DNA of 64,000 bases from assembly GCF_010729665.1 (NCBI RefSeq), contig NZ_AP022610.1, positions 4,898,001 to 4,962,000 of the forward strand, in the 5' to 3' direction. Made by a program: the position numbers and the translations under genes. The notes beneath the pieces were generated by a model. It had not been told where the DNA came from. It made no database searches and worked only from the letters and a program-made list of their open reading frames with translations. The stretch is from Mycolicibacterium madagascariense (GTDB taxonomy: Bacteria > Actinomycetota > Actinomycetes > Mycobacteriales > Mycobacteriaceae). Numbering within the stretch: position 1 is the stretch's first letter; each line of letters opens with the position of its first letter. Of the stretch, positions 16,222 to 26,407 are shown piece after piece.

Positions 16222-16998
16222 TCAGCCGAAGCGGCCCGAGATGTAGTCCTCGGTGGCCTTCTGCGTGGGGTTGGAGAAGATCTTCTCGGTGTCGTCGATC
16301 TCGACCAGCTTGCCCGGCTTGCCCGTCGCCTCGAGGTTGAAGAACGCGGTCTGATCGCTCACGCGGGCCGCCTGCTGCATGTTGTGCGTGACGATGACGA
16401 TCGTGAAGTCCTGCTTCAACTCCGCGATGAGGTCCTCGATCGCCAGGGTCGAGATGGGGTCGAGCGCCGAGCACGGTTCGTCCATGAGCAGCACGTCGGG
16501 CTGCACGGCGATGGCGCGGGCGATGCAGAGACGCTGCTGCTGGCCGCCGGACAGTCCGCCGCCGGGCTTCTCCAACCGGTCCTTGACCTCGTTCCAGAGG
16601 TTGGCTCCCTTGAGCGACCGTTCGGCCACGTCGTCGAGCGTCTTCTTGCTGTGCCTGCCCTGCAGCTTGAGGCCGGCCACCACGTTGTCGCGAATCGACA
16701 TGGTGGGGAACGGGTTCGGGCGCTGGAACACCATGCCGATGGTCTTGCGCACGCCGACGGGGTCGACACCCGCGCCGTAGATGTCCTCACCGTCGAGGAG
16801 CACCGAGCCCTCGACGCGGGCCCCGGGGATGACCTCGTGCATGCGGTTGAGCGTCCGCAGTACGGTCGACTTCCCGCAGCCGGAGGGGCCGATGAAGGCC
16901 GTCACGCTGCGCGGCTGCACCGACAGCGCGACGTCGGACACGGCGTGAAACGACCCGTAATAGATGTTGACGTCTTTGAGATCGAGGCGCTTGGCCAC
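16222..16998 (-). CDS. pstB: Phosphate ABC transporter ATPase PstB
   Basis: 258 residues, full length. Walker [10 protein letters not shown] (37-45), signature LSGGQQQR (149-156), Walker B LLMDEP (170-175) followed by CSALDP, and switch His in VTHNMQQA. The [16 protein letters not shown]-loop is typical of PstB. It powers high-affinity phosphate import through PstC/PstA. Last gene of pstS-pstC-pstA-pstB, starting 25 bases after pstA ends. Confidence 0.96.
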   Translation of the reverse strand: MAKRLDLKDVNIYYGSFHAVSDVALSVQPRSVTAFIGPSGCGKSTVLRTLNRMHEVIPGARVEGSVLLDGEDIYGAGVDPVGVRKTIGMVFQRPNPFPTMSIRDNVVAGLKLQGRHSKKTLDDVAERSLKGANLWNEVKDRLEKPGGGLSGGQQQRLCIARAIAVQPDVLLMDEPCSALDPISTLAIEDLIAELKQDFTIVIVTHNMQQAARVSDQTAFFNLEATGKPGKLVEIDDTEKIFSNPTQKATEDYISGRFG

Positions 16999-17023
16999 GG
17001 CTAGCTCCGATTCTGCTGAATGA

Positions 17024-17938
17024 CTAGACCTTCTTGGGGGCGAAGATCCTTGCGACGAGCCGCGCCGCGACGTTGAGGAGGGCGATCAGCAGGACGAGCG
17101 TCAGCGCCGCGCCCCACATCCGGTCGGTGGGAACGGGATTGGCCCCCGCGCCCGCCGAGATCTGGTCGTACATCATGCCGGGCAGCGAGCCCTGAAAGCC
17201 GGCGAACATGTCGAAGTTGATGGACGCGGCATAGCCGACCAGGATCAGCAGTGGTGCGGTCTCGCCCATCACGCGGGCCAGGGCCAGCATGATGCCGGTG
17301 ACGATCCCCGACAGCGCCGTCGGGATGACGATGCGCACGATGGTCTTCCACTTCGGCACGCCCAGTGCGTAACTGGCCTCCCGTAGATCCATCGGTACGA
17401 TGCGCAGCATCTCCTCGGTGGCGCGCACGATGACCGGAATCATCAACAGCACCAACGCAAGTGACACCGCGAAGCCGGAGCGCTGGAACCCCAGCGTGGC
17501 GACCCAGAGCGCATAGATGAACAGTGCTGCCACGATCGACGGCACACCGGTCAGGATGTCGACCATGAACGTGGTGATCTTGCCCAATCGGGTGCCGCCG
17601 CCGTACTCGACGAGGTATACGGCCACCATCACGCCGACGGGAATCGAGATGAGCGAGCAGACGATGCCCTGCAGCAGGGTGCCCATGATGGCGTGGTAGG
17701 CACCGCCGCCCGCGGAGAACGCTGTCGTGCCCGCCTGAGAGTTGGTGAACCACGTCGGCGAGGTGACCGCCGCGATGCCCTTGCTGATCACCGAGTAGAG
17801 CACCCAGATCAGCGGAACCAGGGCCACCAGTACCGACGCCGAAACCAACACCGTCGCAACGTTGTTCGTGATCTTGCGGCGGGCGCTGACGCCCTGGAAG
17901 GTCGGCGCCTTGACCGGCCGGTCGAGTGTAGCGGTCAC
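17024..17938 (-). CDS. pstA: Phosphate ABC transporter permease PstA
   Basis: 304 residues with six predicted membrane helices, first at [22 protein letters not shown]. The EAA-type ATPase contact loop is [41 protein letters not shown] and [22 protein letters not shown] are typical of PstA. The N-terminal 27 residues are cytoplasmic. It forms the channel with PstC and is located between pstC (32-base gap) and pstB. Confidence 0.95.
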   Translation of the reverse strand: MTATLDRPVKAPTFQGVSARRKITNNVATVLVSASVLVALVPLIWVLYSVISKGIAAVTSPTWFTNSQAGTTAFSAGGGAYHAIMGTLLQGIVCSLISIPVGVMVAVYLVEYGGGTRLGKITTFMVDILTGVPSIVAALFIYALWVATLGFQRSGFAVSLALVLLMIPVIVRATEEMLRIVPMDLREASYALGVPKWKTIVRIVIPTALSGIVTGIMLALARVMGETAPLLILVGYAASINFDMFAGFQGSLPGMMYDQISAGAGANPVPTDRMWGAALTLVLLIALLNVAARLVARIFAPKKV

Positions 17939-17969
17939 GAGGCACTCCCCTTCTTCGCGCGGGCGCTCA

Positions 17970-19016
17970 TCACTTGGCCCCTCTCCCGGCGACCGCGGCG
18001 CGTGCCAGCGAGTTCACCACGAACGTGAGGATGAACAGCACCAGGCCCGCGGCGATGTAGGCGCCCGCCTTGTACTGGTCGTTGAATTCGCTTGCGGTGG
18101 CGGCGATCTTGCTGGCGAAGGTGTATCCACCGTCGAACAGCGACCAACCGAACGCCGTCTGCGTCCCGCGCAGGATGATCAGCAGGGCGATGGTCTCACC
18201 GAGCGCACGGCCGAGGCCGAGCATCGAACCGCTGATGTATCCGGACAATCCGAACGGCAGGACCGTCGTCCTGACGACCTCCCACCGCGTGGCGCCCAGC
18301 GCCAGCGCTGCCTCGATCTGTCCCCGCGGTGTCTGGATGAACACCTCGCGCGAGACCGCCGTGATGATCGGCAGGATCATCACCGCCAGCACGATGCCCG
18401 CGGTGAAGATCGTGCCGCCGCCTGCGACGGATGCCGTGCCGGTCTTGAAGAGGAACAGCCAGTCCAGATTGTGATTGAGCCACAGCGCGAACGGTTTGAG
18501 CACGGGCGCGAGCACGTACAGGCCCCAGACGCCGTAGACGATCGACGGCACCGCGGCCAGCAGGTCGACGACGTAACCCAGCGGGCCCGCCAGTCGCTTC
18601 GGCGAGTACTGGGTCAGGAAGATCGCGATGCCGAACGCCACCGGCATGGCCAGCACCAGCGCGAACAGCGAGACGAACACCGTGACCTGGAGGAGGTCGA
18701 GGATGCCGAAGTGCATCGCCGAGGTGTCGGTGGTGACCCAGCTGCCACCGAAGGTGAAGAAGTTCTCCTCGTTGCGAGCCAGCGCGGGGATGGCCCGCCA
18801 CACGAGGAACACGCCGATCGCGGCGATGAGGACCACGACCAGGATGCCGGCGCCCTCCGCGAGGCCACCGAAGATACGGTCGCCCAGCCGTACCTTGGCG
18901 CCCTTGGAGGGGTTGGTGGAGATGGGTTCCGGAGTGGGAACCGGTGAAGCGATCACTTCACCGGCGCCCGCACCGGATGGGTTTGGTGTCGTCACTGTCA
19001 TCCCGTTGTCGGTCAT
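17970..19016 (-). CDS. pstC: Phosphate ABC transporter permease PstC
   Basis: 348 residues. A long polar N-terminus (about 50 residues, Pro/Ser/Thr-rich) precedes six membrane helices; the first is [32 protein letters not shown] and [22 protein letters not shown] (EAA loop) are family hallmarks, and the C-terminus shows [22 protein letters not shown]. Partner of PstA. It starts 48 bases after the pstS stop. Confidence 0.95.
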   Translation of the reverse strand: MTDNGMTVTTPNPSGAGAGEVIASPVPTPEPISTNPSKGAKVRLGDRIFGGLAEGAGILVVVLIAAIGVFLVWRAIPALARNEENFFTFGGSWVTTDTSAMHFGILDLLQVTVFVSLFALVLAMPVAFGIAIFLTQYSPKRLAGPLGYVVDLLAAVPSIVYGVWGLYVLAPVLKPFALWLNHNLDWLFLFKTGTASVAGGGTIFTAGIVLAVMILPIITAVSREVFIQTPRGQIEAALALGATRWEVVRTTVLPFGLSGYISGSMLGLGRALGETIALLIILRGTQTAFGWSLFDGGYTFASKIAATASEFNDQYKAGAYIAAGLVLFILTFVVNSLARAAVAGRGAK

Positions 19017-19064
19017 CGATTCCAGAACCCATCCTCACCGCGTTGGAGCATGAATGCCAGGCAA

Positions 19065-20201
19065 CTAGGCGATTGCGTCGACGGACTTGAGCAGACGCTG
19101 CTTGAAGGAGTCGGGCAGCGGGACGAAGCCGGCCTTGGACAGGTTGGCCTGGCCCTGGTTGGCCGACGTCGTGAGGAACGACTTGACCGCCGCGGAGGTG
19201 TCGGCGTCGTAACCCTTCGAGCAGACGATCTCGTAGGTGGCCAGCATCAGCGGGTAGGAGCCCGCGTCCTTCGAGGCGTACAGCTGCTTCAGGTCGAGCG
19301 CGAGGTCCATGCCGTCGGCCTTGAACTTGGCGCTGGCGACGGCCTTGCCCGTCGAGTCGTCGGTCAGGGCCACGGGGCCCGCGCCGCTGTCGATCTGAGC
19401 GGTGGTCAGGTTGGCCGCAGCCGCCGGGCTCTTCTCGACGTAGCCGATGGCGCCGGGGGTCGCCTGCACGGCCTGCACGACGCCGGAGGACTTCTGAGCG
19501 CCCTCGCCCGCGCCGCCCTGGAACTCCTTGCCCGCACCCTTGGTCCACGACTGCGGGGCGGCCGCGACCAGGTACTGCTGGAAGTTGTCGGTGGTGCCCG
19601 ACGAGTCGGAGCGGTAGATCGGCGTGATCTTGGTGGCGGGCAGGTTCGTGCCGCTGTTGAGCGCGGCGATCGCCGGGTCGTTCCACGTGGTGATGGCGCC
19701 GGTGAAGATCTTGGCGATGACGTCGGCGTTCACGACGAGCTTGTCGACACCTTCGAGGTTGTAGGCCATCGCGACGGGGCCGAACACCAGCGGGAGGTTC
19801 CACGCCGGGTTGCCGCCACAGCGCGCGGCGGCAGGTGCGGTCTGATCGGCCGACAGCGCCGAGTCGGAGCCGGCGAAGTCGACCTGCTTGGCGATGAACT
19901 GCGTGACGCCGGCGCCCGAACCGGTCGGGTTGTAGGAGAGCGACTTGCCGGGGCACGTCTGACCCCAGGCCTTGTTGAACTCCGCGATGGCGTTCTGCTG
20001 AGCCGTCGAACCCTCCGCGGTCAGCGAGTTCTTGCCGCCGCAGTTGGCCGGACCCGACGCCGACGACGATCCCGCCGCGCTCGACGACGAACCCGAGTTG
20101 TTGTCACTGCCACACGCAGTCATCGTCATGGCGGTTACGGCCGCCACCGACAGTGCCAGTAGCGGAGCACCGACACCCTTGCCAAAGCCATTGAGCTTCA
20201 C
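19065..20201 (-). CDS. pstS: Periplasmic phosphate-binding lipoprotein PstS
   Basis: 378 residues from GTG 20201. Signal peptide LLALSVAAVTAMTMTACGSD has lipobox MTAC, so the protein is anchored to the membrane surface. Phosphate-binding loops are present: AEGSTAQQNAIAEFNKAW, YNPTGSGAGVTQFIAKQVDFAGSDSALSAD and YRSDSSGTTDNFQQYL. It captures phosphate for PstCAB. A second GTG three codons upstream is equally possible as start. A RegX3-type box lies 78-95 bases upstream, in keeping with induction on phosphate starvation. Confidence 0.95.
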   Translation of the reverse strand: MKLNGFGKGVGAPLLALSVAAVTAMTMTACGSDNNSGSSSSAAGSSSASGPANCGGKNSLTAEGSTAQQNAIAEFNKAWGQTCPGKSLSYNPTGSGAGVTQFIAKQVDFAGSDSALSADQTAPAAARCGGNPAWNLPLVFGPVAMAYNLEGVDKLVVNADVIAKIFTGAITTWNDPAIAALNSGTNLPATKITPIYRSDSSGTTDNFQQYLVAAAPQSWTKGAGKEFQGGAGEGAQKSSGVVQAVQATPGAIGYVEKSPAAAANLTTAQIDSGAGPVALTDDSTGKAVASAKFKADGMDLALDLKQLYASKDAGSYPLMLATYEIVCSKGYDADTSAAVKSFLTTSANQGQANLSKAGFVPLPDSFKQRLLKSVDAIA

Positions 20202-20278
20202 TGATCCCACTTTCGATTCGTCTGCCTCAGGACTCCACGGGAACGTATGCGGCCCTCGTGGACGGCTCACGGACGAAA

Positions 20279-20296
20279 CGTGAACGAGCGGTGAAC
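20279..20296 (-). promoter_or_regulatory. Candidate RegX3 (PHO-box-like) site upstream of pstS
   Basis: On the minus strand GTTCACC and GTTCACG repeat with an 11-base period (plus-strand GGTGAAC at 20290-20296 and CGTGAAC at 20279-20285). The match to the box before phoU and the position before the pst operon support a SenX3-RegX3 site. Confidence 0.65.
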
Positions 20297-20323
20297 AGCC
20301 CCAGCGACTTCACAGCTGACGGG

Positions 20324-22030
<1,707 letters not shown>

Positions 22031-22211
22031 TCAACATCGACACGTCCGGGCAATCTCCCAGATTCATGGCTGACACGCGGTCGTTACCGGCCGACGCAGG
22101 CATAACGATAGCGTGCAACCTGCTGATTAGCCGTGTCGAGCGGCTCGTGCACTCTTCCGGCGCTTCGCTCCTGCCCGCCGAGCGGGCACCCCGGTAGGCC
22201 AGAATGTCCGG

Positions 22212-23009
22212 GTGCGCAAGCTGCTGATCGGACTCGCCGCCACGGTGACGACGGTTGCCCTCGGCGCCGTCGGCGCGGATTTCGGCACCGCCATCTACGC
22301 GGAGTTCCACTGGGCGCGGGCGGTGCGGGCCGCCAATCACCTGCCGTTCGACCCGTGGGTGGGCATCCTGGGCTTCCCGTTCGTCGCGCAGGCGATGCGC
22401 CATCAGTACCACCAGGTCGAGATCCGCGCCGCCGGCGTCGACCATCCCGTCGTCGGCAAGGTCTCCCTGGAGGCGACGCTGCACTCCGTCGACGTCGCGC
22501 AGACGTCGTGGCTGATCGGTCCCGACGCGAAGCTCCCGGCGGGCAAGCTGGAGAGCCGCATCAACATCGACTCGACCCACGTCGGCCGCTTCATGGGAAT
22601 CAAGGACCTGCTCGTCGAAGCGCCGTCGCGCGAGACCAACGACGCCACCGGTGGGACGACGGAGTCGGGCATCTCCGACAGCCATGGGCTGGTGTTCACC
22701 GGCACCCCCGTCAAGGCCGGGTTCGACAAGCGGGTCAGCGTGTCGGTGGACCTGTCCATCCCCGAGGGCGACGACACCACCCTCGTCTTCACCGCGACCG
22801 GCGTCCTCACCGGCGCAGGCACCGCCGACCAGCCCGTGCCGGAGGACAGGAAGGCCGCGGTCCTGGCCGCGTTCGGCACCACGATGCCGGGGATGAAGTT
22901 GCCGTTCGGCGTCTCGCCCACCCACGAGGGCGCGCGAGGGTCCGACATCATCATCGAGGGCATCACCACGGGAGTAACCGTGGCCCTCGACGGGTTCAGG
23001 CAGTCATGA
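22212..23009 (+). CDS. lmeA: Mannan chain elongation factor LmeA (DUF2993)
   Basis: 265 residues. The N-terminal VRKLLIGLAATVTTVALGAVGADFG is a signal/anchor segment, followed by a DUF2993 phospholipid-binding domain (WVGILGFPFVAQAMRHQYHQVEIRAAGV). LmeA acts in the periplasm during lipomannan/lipoarabinomannan mannan elongation in M. smegmatis; the gene is next to glnR there, as here. A CAGAAT -10-like hexamer ends six bases before GTG 22212, so the mRNA is probably leaderless. The stop overlaps the thioredoxin start (ATGA). Confidence 0.85.
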   Translation: MRKLLIGLAATVTTVALGAVGADFGTAIYAEFHWARAVRAANHLPFDPWVGILGFPFVAQAMRHQYHQVEIRAAGVDHPVVGKVSLEATLHSVDVAQTSWLIGPDAKLPAGKLESRINIDSTHVGRFMGIKDLLVEAPSRETNDATGGTTESGISDSHGLVFTGTPVKAGFDKRVSVSVDLSIPEGDDTTLVFTATGVLTGAGTADQPVPEDRKAAVLAAFGTTMPGMKLPFGVSPTHEGARGSDIIIEGITTGVTVALDGFRQS

Positions 23010-23431
23010 GCAATTCGGTAGTCGCCGTGGGCGTGGTCCTGATCGCGGCACTCGCGGTGTCCGTGGTCGTCGGACGCCTGCTCACCCGGCGCGACGGGGT
23101 GCTGCGCGACGCGACGAGCGGTGCCACCGGGGCCGGGGCCGGCGGTCTGGACCTGCCGGCGGGAACGCCGGCGATCGTGCACTTCAGCGCGCCGTGGTGT
23201 GGGCCGTGCGGCGCGGTCCGGCGAGTGGTCGACGACGTCTGCGCGACGTTGCCGACGGTGGCCCACGTCGAACTGGACCTCGACGCCAATCCGGCCGCGG
23301 CCCGGGAGCTTTCGGTGTCCTCCCTGCCCACGACCTTCGTCTTCGACGCCGACGGGCAGCAGCGCTACCGCGCCTCGGGGGTTCCGAAGGCGGCTGACCT
23401 GCGCTCGGCCCTCCAGCCGCTATTGGCCTGA
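23006..23431 (+). CDS. Membrane-anchored thioredoxin-like protein
   Basis: 141 residues. A single N-terminal membrane helix (VVAVGVVLIAALAVSVVVG) is followed by a linker and a thioredoxin fold with the active site WCGPC (64-68) and cis-proline in SSLPTTFVF. Topology cannot be fixed from sequence, but the anchor and the neighbouring periplasmic LmeA hint at envelope redox work. M. tuberculosis calls the syntenic gene thiX. It starts within the lmeA stop codon and precedes the sulfur operon. Confidence 0.88.
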   Translation: MSNSVVAVGVVLIAALAVSVVVGRLLTRRDGVLRDATSGATGAGAGGLDLPAGTPAIVHFSAPWCGPCGAVRRVVDDVCATLPTVAHVELDLDANPAAARELSVSSLPTTFVFDADGQQRYRASGVPKAADLRSALQPLLA

Positions 23432-23447
23432 CGGGCCTCTCATTGGG

Positions 23448-23453
23448 TACGAT
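23448..23453 (+). promoter_or_regulatory. -10 element of the cysteine-responsive sulfur operon
   Basis: TACGAT followed by seven bases and then GTG 23461. This spacing puts the transcript start at the start codon, i.e. a leaderless mRNA beginning with the polycysteine peptide. Confidence 0.6.
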
Positions 23454-23460
23454 GGCCGCC

Positions 23461-23553
23461 GTGTTCACCCGCCACGAGCTCCAGCTCACCAAGCGCCGCG
23501 CAGTCGATCTGTGCCGCGTCGCGGGTTGCCGCTGTTGTTGTTGTAGCTGCTGA
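23461..23553 (+). CDS. Polycysteine leader peptide (cysteine-responsive attenuator)
   Basis: A 30-residue leaderless frame: VFTRHELQLTKRRAVDLCRV then AGCRCCCCSC and stop, with seven cysteines of which four are consecutive. Polycysteine-encoding leaderless uORFs upstream of the DUF4395/cysA2/sseC operon are documented in mycobacteria: translation over the Cys codons reports cysteine supply and changes expression of the downstream genes. Here it lies 86 bases before the DUF4395 gene, with that gene's AGGAG further downstream. An ATG at 23452 in the same frame falls in the -10 element, so GTG 23461 is the better start. Confidence 0.85.
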   Translation: MFTRHELQLTKRRAVDLCRVAGCRCCCCSC

Positions 23554-23639
23554 GTAGCTGCGCGTCCTTTCTCGCGTTGCCTCGCAAGCAGCCAATCTGG
23601 CATGCCCACGTCCAGTCTCGACATCAGCAGGAGCATTCC

Positions 23640-24110
23640 GTGCCACACCCGACCACCGACCCGGGACAGGTCGACGTCAGGGGACCGCGCTTCACGGCCT
23701 GGGTCACCACGGTCGTCATCGTCGCCACCCTCGTCGTATCGGCGTTCAGCACCGCGGCCGCGGCGGTAGTGCTGGGACTGCAGGCCGTCGTGTTCGCCAT
23801 CGGCGCGATCGGGGGCCCGCGCAGGCACCCCTACGGCCGCGTGTTCGCCAGCGTGGTCGCCCCGCGTCTCGGGCCGGTCACCGAGCGCGAACCCGTCGCG
23901 CCGCTGAAGTTCGCTCAGCTGGTGGGGTTCGGCTTCGCCGCCGCGGGCACCCTGGCCTTCGCGACCGGCCTGTTCACCGTCGGCCTCGTCCTCACCGCGT
24001 TGGCACTCGTCGCGGCCTTCCTCAACGCAGCGTTCGGCATCTGCCTCGGCTGCCGGCTCTACCCATTCGTCTCCCGTTTCACCACACCGAACAAGCCCAA
24101 CCCGGCCTGA
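23640..24110 (+). CDS. DUF4395 membrane protein of sulfur operon
   Basis: 156 residues from GTG 23640 with AGGAG at 23629-23633. Hydrophobic segments: FTAWVTTVVIVATLVVSAFS, AAAVVLGLQAVVFAIGAIGG, and a C-terminal pair LVGFGFAAAGTLAFATGLFTVGLVLTALALVAAFLN. The C-terminus has FGICLGCRLYPF, whose CLGC pair could be redox-active or metal-binding. DUF4395 proteins co-occur with rhodaneses; a role in sulfur-compound transport or membrane redox is inferred only. Controlled by the polycysteine leader. Confidence 0.85.
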   Translation: MPHPTTDPGQVDVRGPRFTAWVTTVVIVATLVVSAFSTAAAAVVLGLQAVVFAIGAIGGPRRHPYGRVFASVVAPRLGPVTEREPVAPLKFAQLVGFGFAAAGTLAFATGLFTVGLVLTALALVAAFLNAAFGICLGCRLYPFVSRFTTPNKPNPA

Positions 24111-24145
24111 GCGCCGCGACCCAAGCAACCGAAGGGATCTCATTC

Positions 24146-24979
24146 ATGGCACGCTCCGACGTCCTGGTCACCGCCGACTGGGCCGAGAGCAATCTCGATG
24201 CTGCAGGCGTCGTCTTCGTCGAGGTCGACGAGGACACCAGCGCCTACGACGGCGGGCACATCGCCGGTGCCGTGAAGTTGGACTGGAAGACCGACCTGCA
24301 GGACCCGGTCAAGCGCGACTTCGTCGATCAGCAGCAGTTCTCCAAGTTGCTGTCCGACCGCGGCATCGCCAACGACGACACCGTGGTCCTCTACGGCGGC
24401 AACAACAACTGGTTCGCTGCGTACGCGTACTGGTACTTCAAGCTGTACGGCCATCAGGACGTCCGGCTGCTCGACGGCGGCCGCAAGAAGTGGGAGCTCG
24501 ACGGGCGTCCGCTGTCCTCGGAGCCCGTGCAGCGCCCGGCGACCTCCTACACCGCGGCTGCCCCGAACCACGCGATCCGCGCGTTCCGCGACGAGGTCAT
24601 CGCGGCCATCGGCACCAAGAACCTCGTCGACGTCCGCTCCCCCGACGAGTTCTCCGGCAAGATCCTGGCCCCGGCGCACCTGCCGCAGGAGCAGAGCCAG
24701 CGGGCCGGGCACATCCCCACTGCCATCAACGTTCCGTGGAGCAAGGCCGCCAACGAGGACGGCACCTTCAAGTCCGACGAGGACCTCGAGAAGCTGTACG
24801 CGCAGGCCGGCCTGGACGGCACGAAGGAGACCATCGCCTACTGCCGGATCGGTGAGCGCTCGTCGCACACCTGGTTCGTCCTGCAGGAACTCCTCGGCCA
24901 CCAAAACGTCAAGAACTACGACGGCAGTTGGACCGAATACGGCTCCCTGGTGGGGGCCCCGATCGAGTTGGGAAGTTGA
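24146..24979 (+). CDS. cysA2: Thiosulfate sulfurtransferase CysA2 (rhodanese)
   Basis: 277 residues with two rhodanese domains. The catalytic Cys233 is in YCRIGERSSHTWFVL; the first domain (GGHIAGAVKLDWKTDLQDP) is the non-catalytic one. It transfers sulfane sulfur from thiosulfate to a thiol or cyanide acceptor and supports sulfur trafficking or thiolation. It follows the DUF4395 gene by 35 bases and is one base from sseC, forming the conserved cysteine-regulated operon. Confidence 0.93.
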   Translation: MARSDVLVTADWAESNLDAAGVVFVEVDEDTSAYDGGHIAGAVKLDWKTDLQDPVKRDFVDQQQFSKLLSDRGIANDDTVVLYGGNNNWFAAYAYWYFKLYGHQDVRLLDGGRKKWELDGRPLSSEPVQRPATSYTAAAPNHAIRAFRDEVIAAIGTKNLVDVRSPDEFSGKILAPAHLPQEQSQRAGHIPTAINVPWSKAANEDGTFKSDEDLEKLYAQAGLDGTKETIAYCRIGERSSHTWFVLQELLGHQNVKNYDGSWTEYGSLVGAPIELGS

Positions 24980-24980
24980 T

Positions 24981-25283
24981 ATGTGCTCTGCACCGAAGCA
25001 AGGACTGACGTTGCCCTCCAGCGTCGACCTGGAGAAGGAGACCGTGATCACCGGTCGCGTCGTCGACGGCTCCGGTCATACCGTGGGCGGCGCCTTCGTC
25101 CGTCTGCTCGACGCCTCTGACGAATTCACCGCCGAGGTCGTCGCGTCGGCCACCGGTGACTTCCGGTTCTTCGCCGCGCCGGGCACCTGGACGCTGCGCG
25201 CGCTGTCCCCCGCGGGCAACGGTGACGCCAGCATCGCGCCGTCGGGCGCGGGCATCCACGAGGTCGACGTCAAGGTCGCCTAG
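24981..25283 (+). CDS. sseC: SseC, DUF1416 protein
   Basis: 100 residues, MCSAPKQGLTLPSSVDLEKE then a beta-rich domain (ITGRVVDGSGHTVGGAFVRLLDASDEFTAEVVAS) resembling a carboxypeptidase-regulatory-like beta-sandwich. The single cysteine next to the start is conserved in mycobacterial SseC. It begins one base after the cysA2 stop, so co-expression is strict. Proposed to work with CysA2 in sulfur metabolism; biochemical role unknown. Confidence 0.88.
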   Translation: MCSAPKQGLTLPSSVDLEKETVITGRVVDGSGHTVGGAFVRLLDASDEFTAEVVASATGDFRFFAAPGTWTLRALSPAGNGDASIAPSGAGIHEVDVKVA

Positions 25284-25357
25284 TCGACCCGGCGTGGCCG
25301 CGATGCGGTGAGGTGCCCCGACGCATTCGGGGCTGCGCGACGCTCTAGACTCGACGT

Positions 25358-25456
25358 GTGGTGCTCTTCTACGAGATCCTGCTCGTCGCGGCGGTCGTCG
25401 TCATCACCTGGTTCGCGCTCTATGCGGTGTACCGGCTGATCACCGACGAGTTGTGA
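25358..25456 (+). CDS. Leaderless 32-residue single-pass membrane protein
   Basis: GTG 25358 starts six bases after a TAGACT -10 (25346-25351), so the message is probably leaderless. The product is [20 protein letters not shown] followed by [12 protein letters not shown]: one membrane helix and a short polar C-terminus. Its stop overlaps the GTG start of the nitrobindin-like gene (GTGA), which argues for translation and coupling. Too short for domain assignment; function unknown. Confidence 0.7.
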   Translation: MVLFYEILLVAAVVVITWFALYAVYRLITDEL

Positions 25457-26136
25457 CGGCAGACGAGAACCCCGTAAGCCCCGGTGAGGGAACGGGTTCG
25501 ATCATTCCCGGGTCGGCGGACCGTGCGGTAGCCGCCGCTGCCGAGCGTGCCAAGGTGACGGCGGCGCGCAACCTGCCCTCGTTCGACGATCTGCCCATTC
25601 CCGCCGACACCGCGAACCTTCGCGAGGGCGTGAACCTCAACGACGCCCTGCTGGCGCTGCTACCGCTCGTTGGCGTCTGGCGCGGCGAGGGCACCGGGCG
25701 CGGCGCCGAGGGCGACTACCCGTTCGGGCAGCAGATCGTCGTGTCGCACGACGGCGGTGAGTACCTGAATTGGGAGGCACGGTCCTGGCTGCTGTCGGAG
25801 ACCGGCGAGTACGAGGGACCGGCGTTGCGGGAGTCGGGCTTCTGGCGCTTCGTCAACGACCCGGAGGATCCGGCCGAATCCCAGGCCATCGAACTGCTCC
25901 TGGCGCACTCGGCCGGCTACGTCGAACTGTTCTACGGGCATCCGCGCAACCAGGCGTCCTGGGAACTGGCCACCGACGCGTTGGCGCGTAGCAAGTCCGG
26001 CGTTCTCGTCGGCGGGGCCAAGCGGCTGTACGGAATCATCGAGGGCGGCGACCTCGCCTACGTCGAGGAGCGCGTCGACGCCGACGGCGGGCTGGTGCCC
26101 CATCTGTCGGCTCGCCTCTCACGACACGTCGGCTGA
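25453..26136 (+). CDS. FABP-like / nitrobindin family protein
   Basis: 227 residues. After a polar N-terminus the domain begins [27 protein letters not shown], matching the GxWxGxG motif of nitrobindins, a ten-stranded beta-barrel that binds ferric haem near the C-terminus and reacts with nitric oxide or peroxynitrite. [15 protein letters not shown] and [20 protein letters not shown] are typical of mycobacterial members, earlier described as fatty-acid-binding-like proteins. Coupled to the small membrane protein upstream. Confidence 0.88.
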   Translation: MTADENPVSPGEGTGSIIPGSADRAVAAAAERAKVTAARNLPSFDDLPIPADTANLREGVNLNDALLALLPLVGVWRGEGTGRGAEGDYPFGQQIVVSHDGGEYLNWEARSWLLSETGEYEGPALRESGFWRFVNDPEDPAESQAIELLLAHSAGYVELFYGHPRNQASWELATDALARSKSGVLVGGAKRLYGIIEGGDLAYVEERVDADGGLVPHLSARLSRHVG

Positions 26137-26182
26137 CGACACCACTTCGACGTCCCTAGACACGACGTCCCCAGACATGGAG

Positions 26183-26234
26183 CGGCCCCCGAGCCGTGGA
26201 TCCTGGTTGGACGAACCAAGGGGCTCGGGGGCCG
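26183..26234. terminator. GC-rich hairpin between convergent genes
   Basis: CGGCCCCCGAGCC (26183-26195) pairs perfectly with GGCTCGGGGGCCG (26222-26234) around a 26-base loop. It lies between the convergent nitrobindin-like and aminodeoxychorismate-lyase-like genes. No U-tract, as usual for mycobacteria. Confidence 0.65.
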
Positions 26235-26314
26235 GGTGACTGCCGGGAATTCGCCAGCGCACGCTGGTCAACACCCGGTGCTGCTAGCGGGCAGCCACCT
26301 CACATGTCCATGAG

Positions 26315-26407
26315 TCAATCAATTTCTCGGACCACCTCCCTTCTCGTGTACCAGCGAAAGTACTCCCGAATGCGCGGGCCGACAACCGATTTAGACGGGT
26401 CGTTCAC
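26315..26407 (-). CDS. Possible 30-residue basic protein coupled to the aminodeoxychorismate lyase gene
   Basis: GTG 26407 overlaps the stop of the upstream gene (GTGA), and the frame encodes VNDPSKSVVGPRIREYFRWY followed by TRREVVREID. The product is a basic amphipathic peptide with tyrosines and tryptophan. The local base composition is less GC-rich than the genes around it. The overlap favours translation, but length alone gives no proof and no family is recognised. The remaining bases between this and the hairpin at 26183-26234 hold nothing I can name. Confidence 0.4.
   Translation of the reverse strand: MNDPSKSVVGPRIREYFRWYTRREVVREID

Noticed and set aside
26240..26403. A small RNA in the gap between the nitrobindin-like and aminodeoxychorismate-lyase-like genes
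   Set aside because: No promoter or stable fold could be defended. The candidate micro-protein on the minus strand explains part of the composition.
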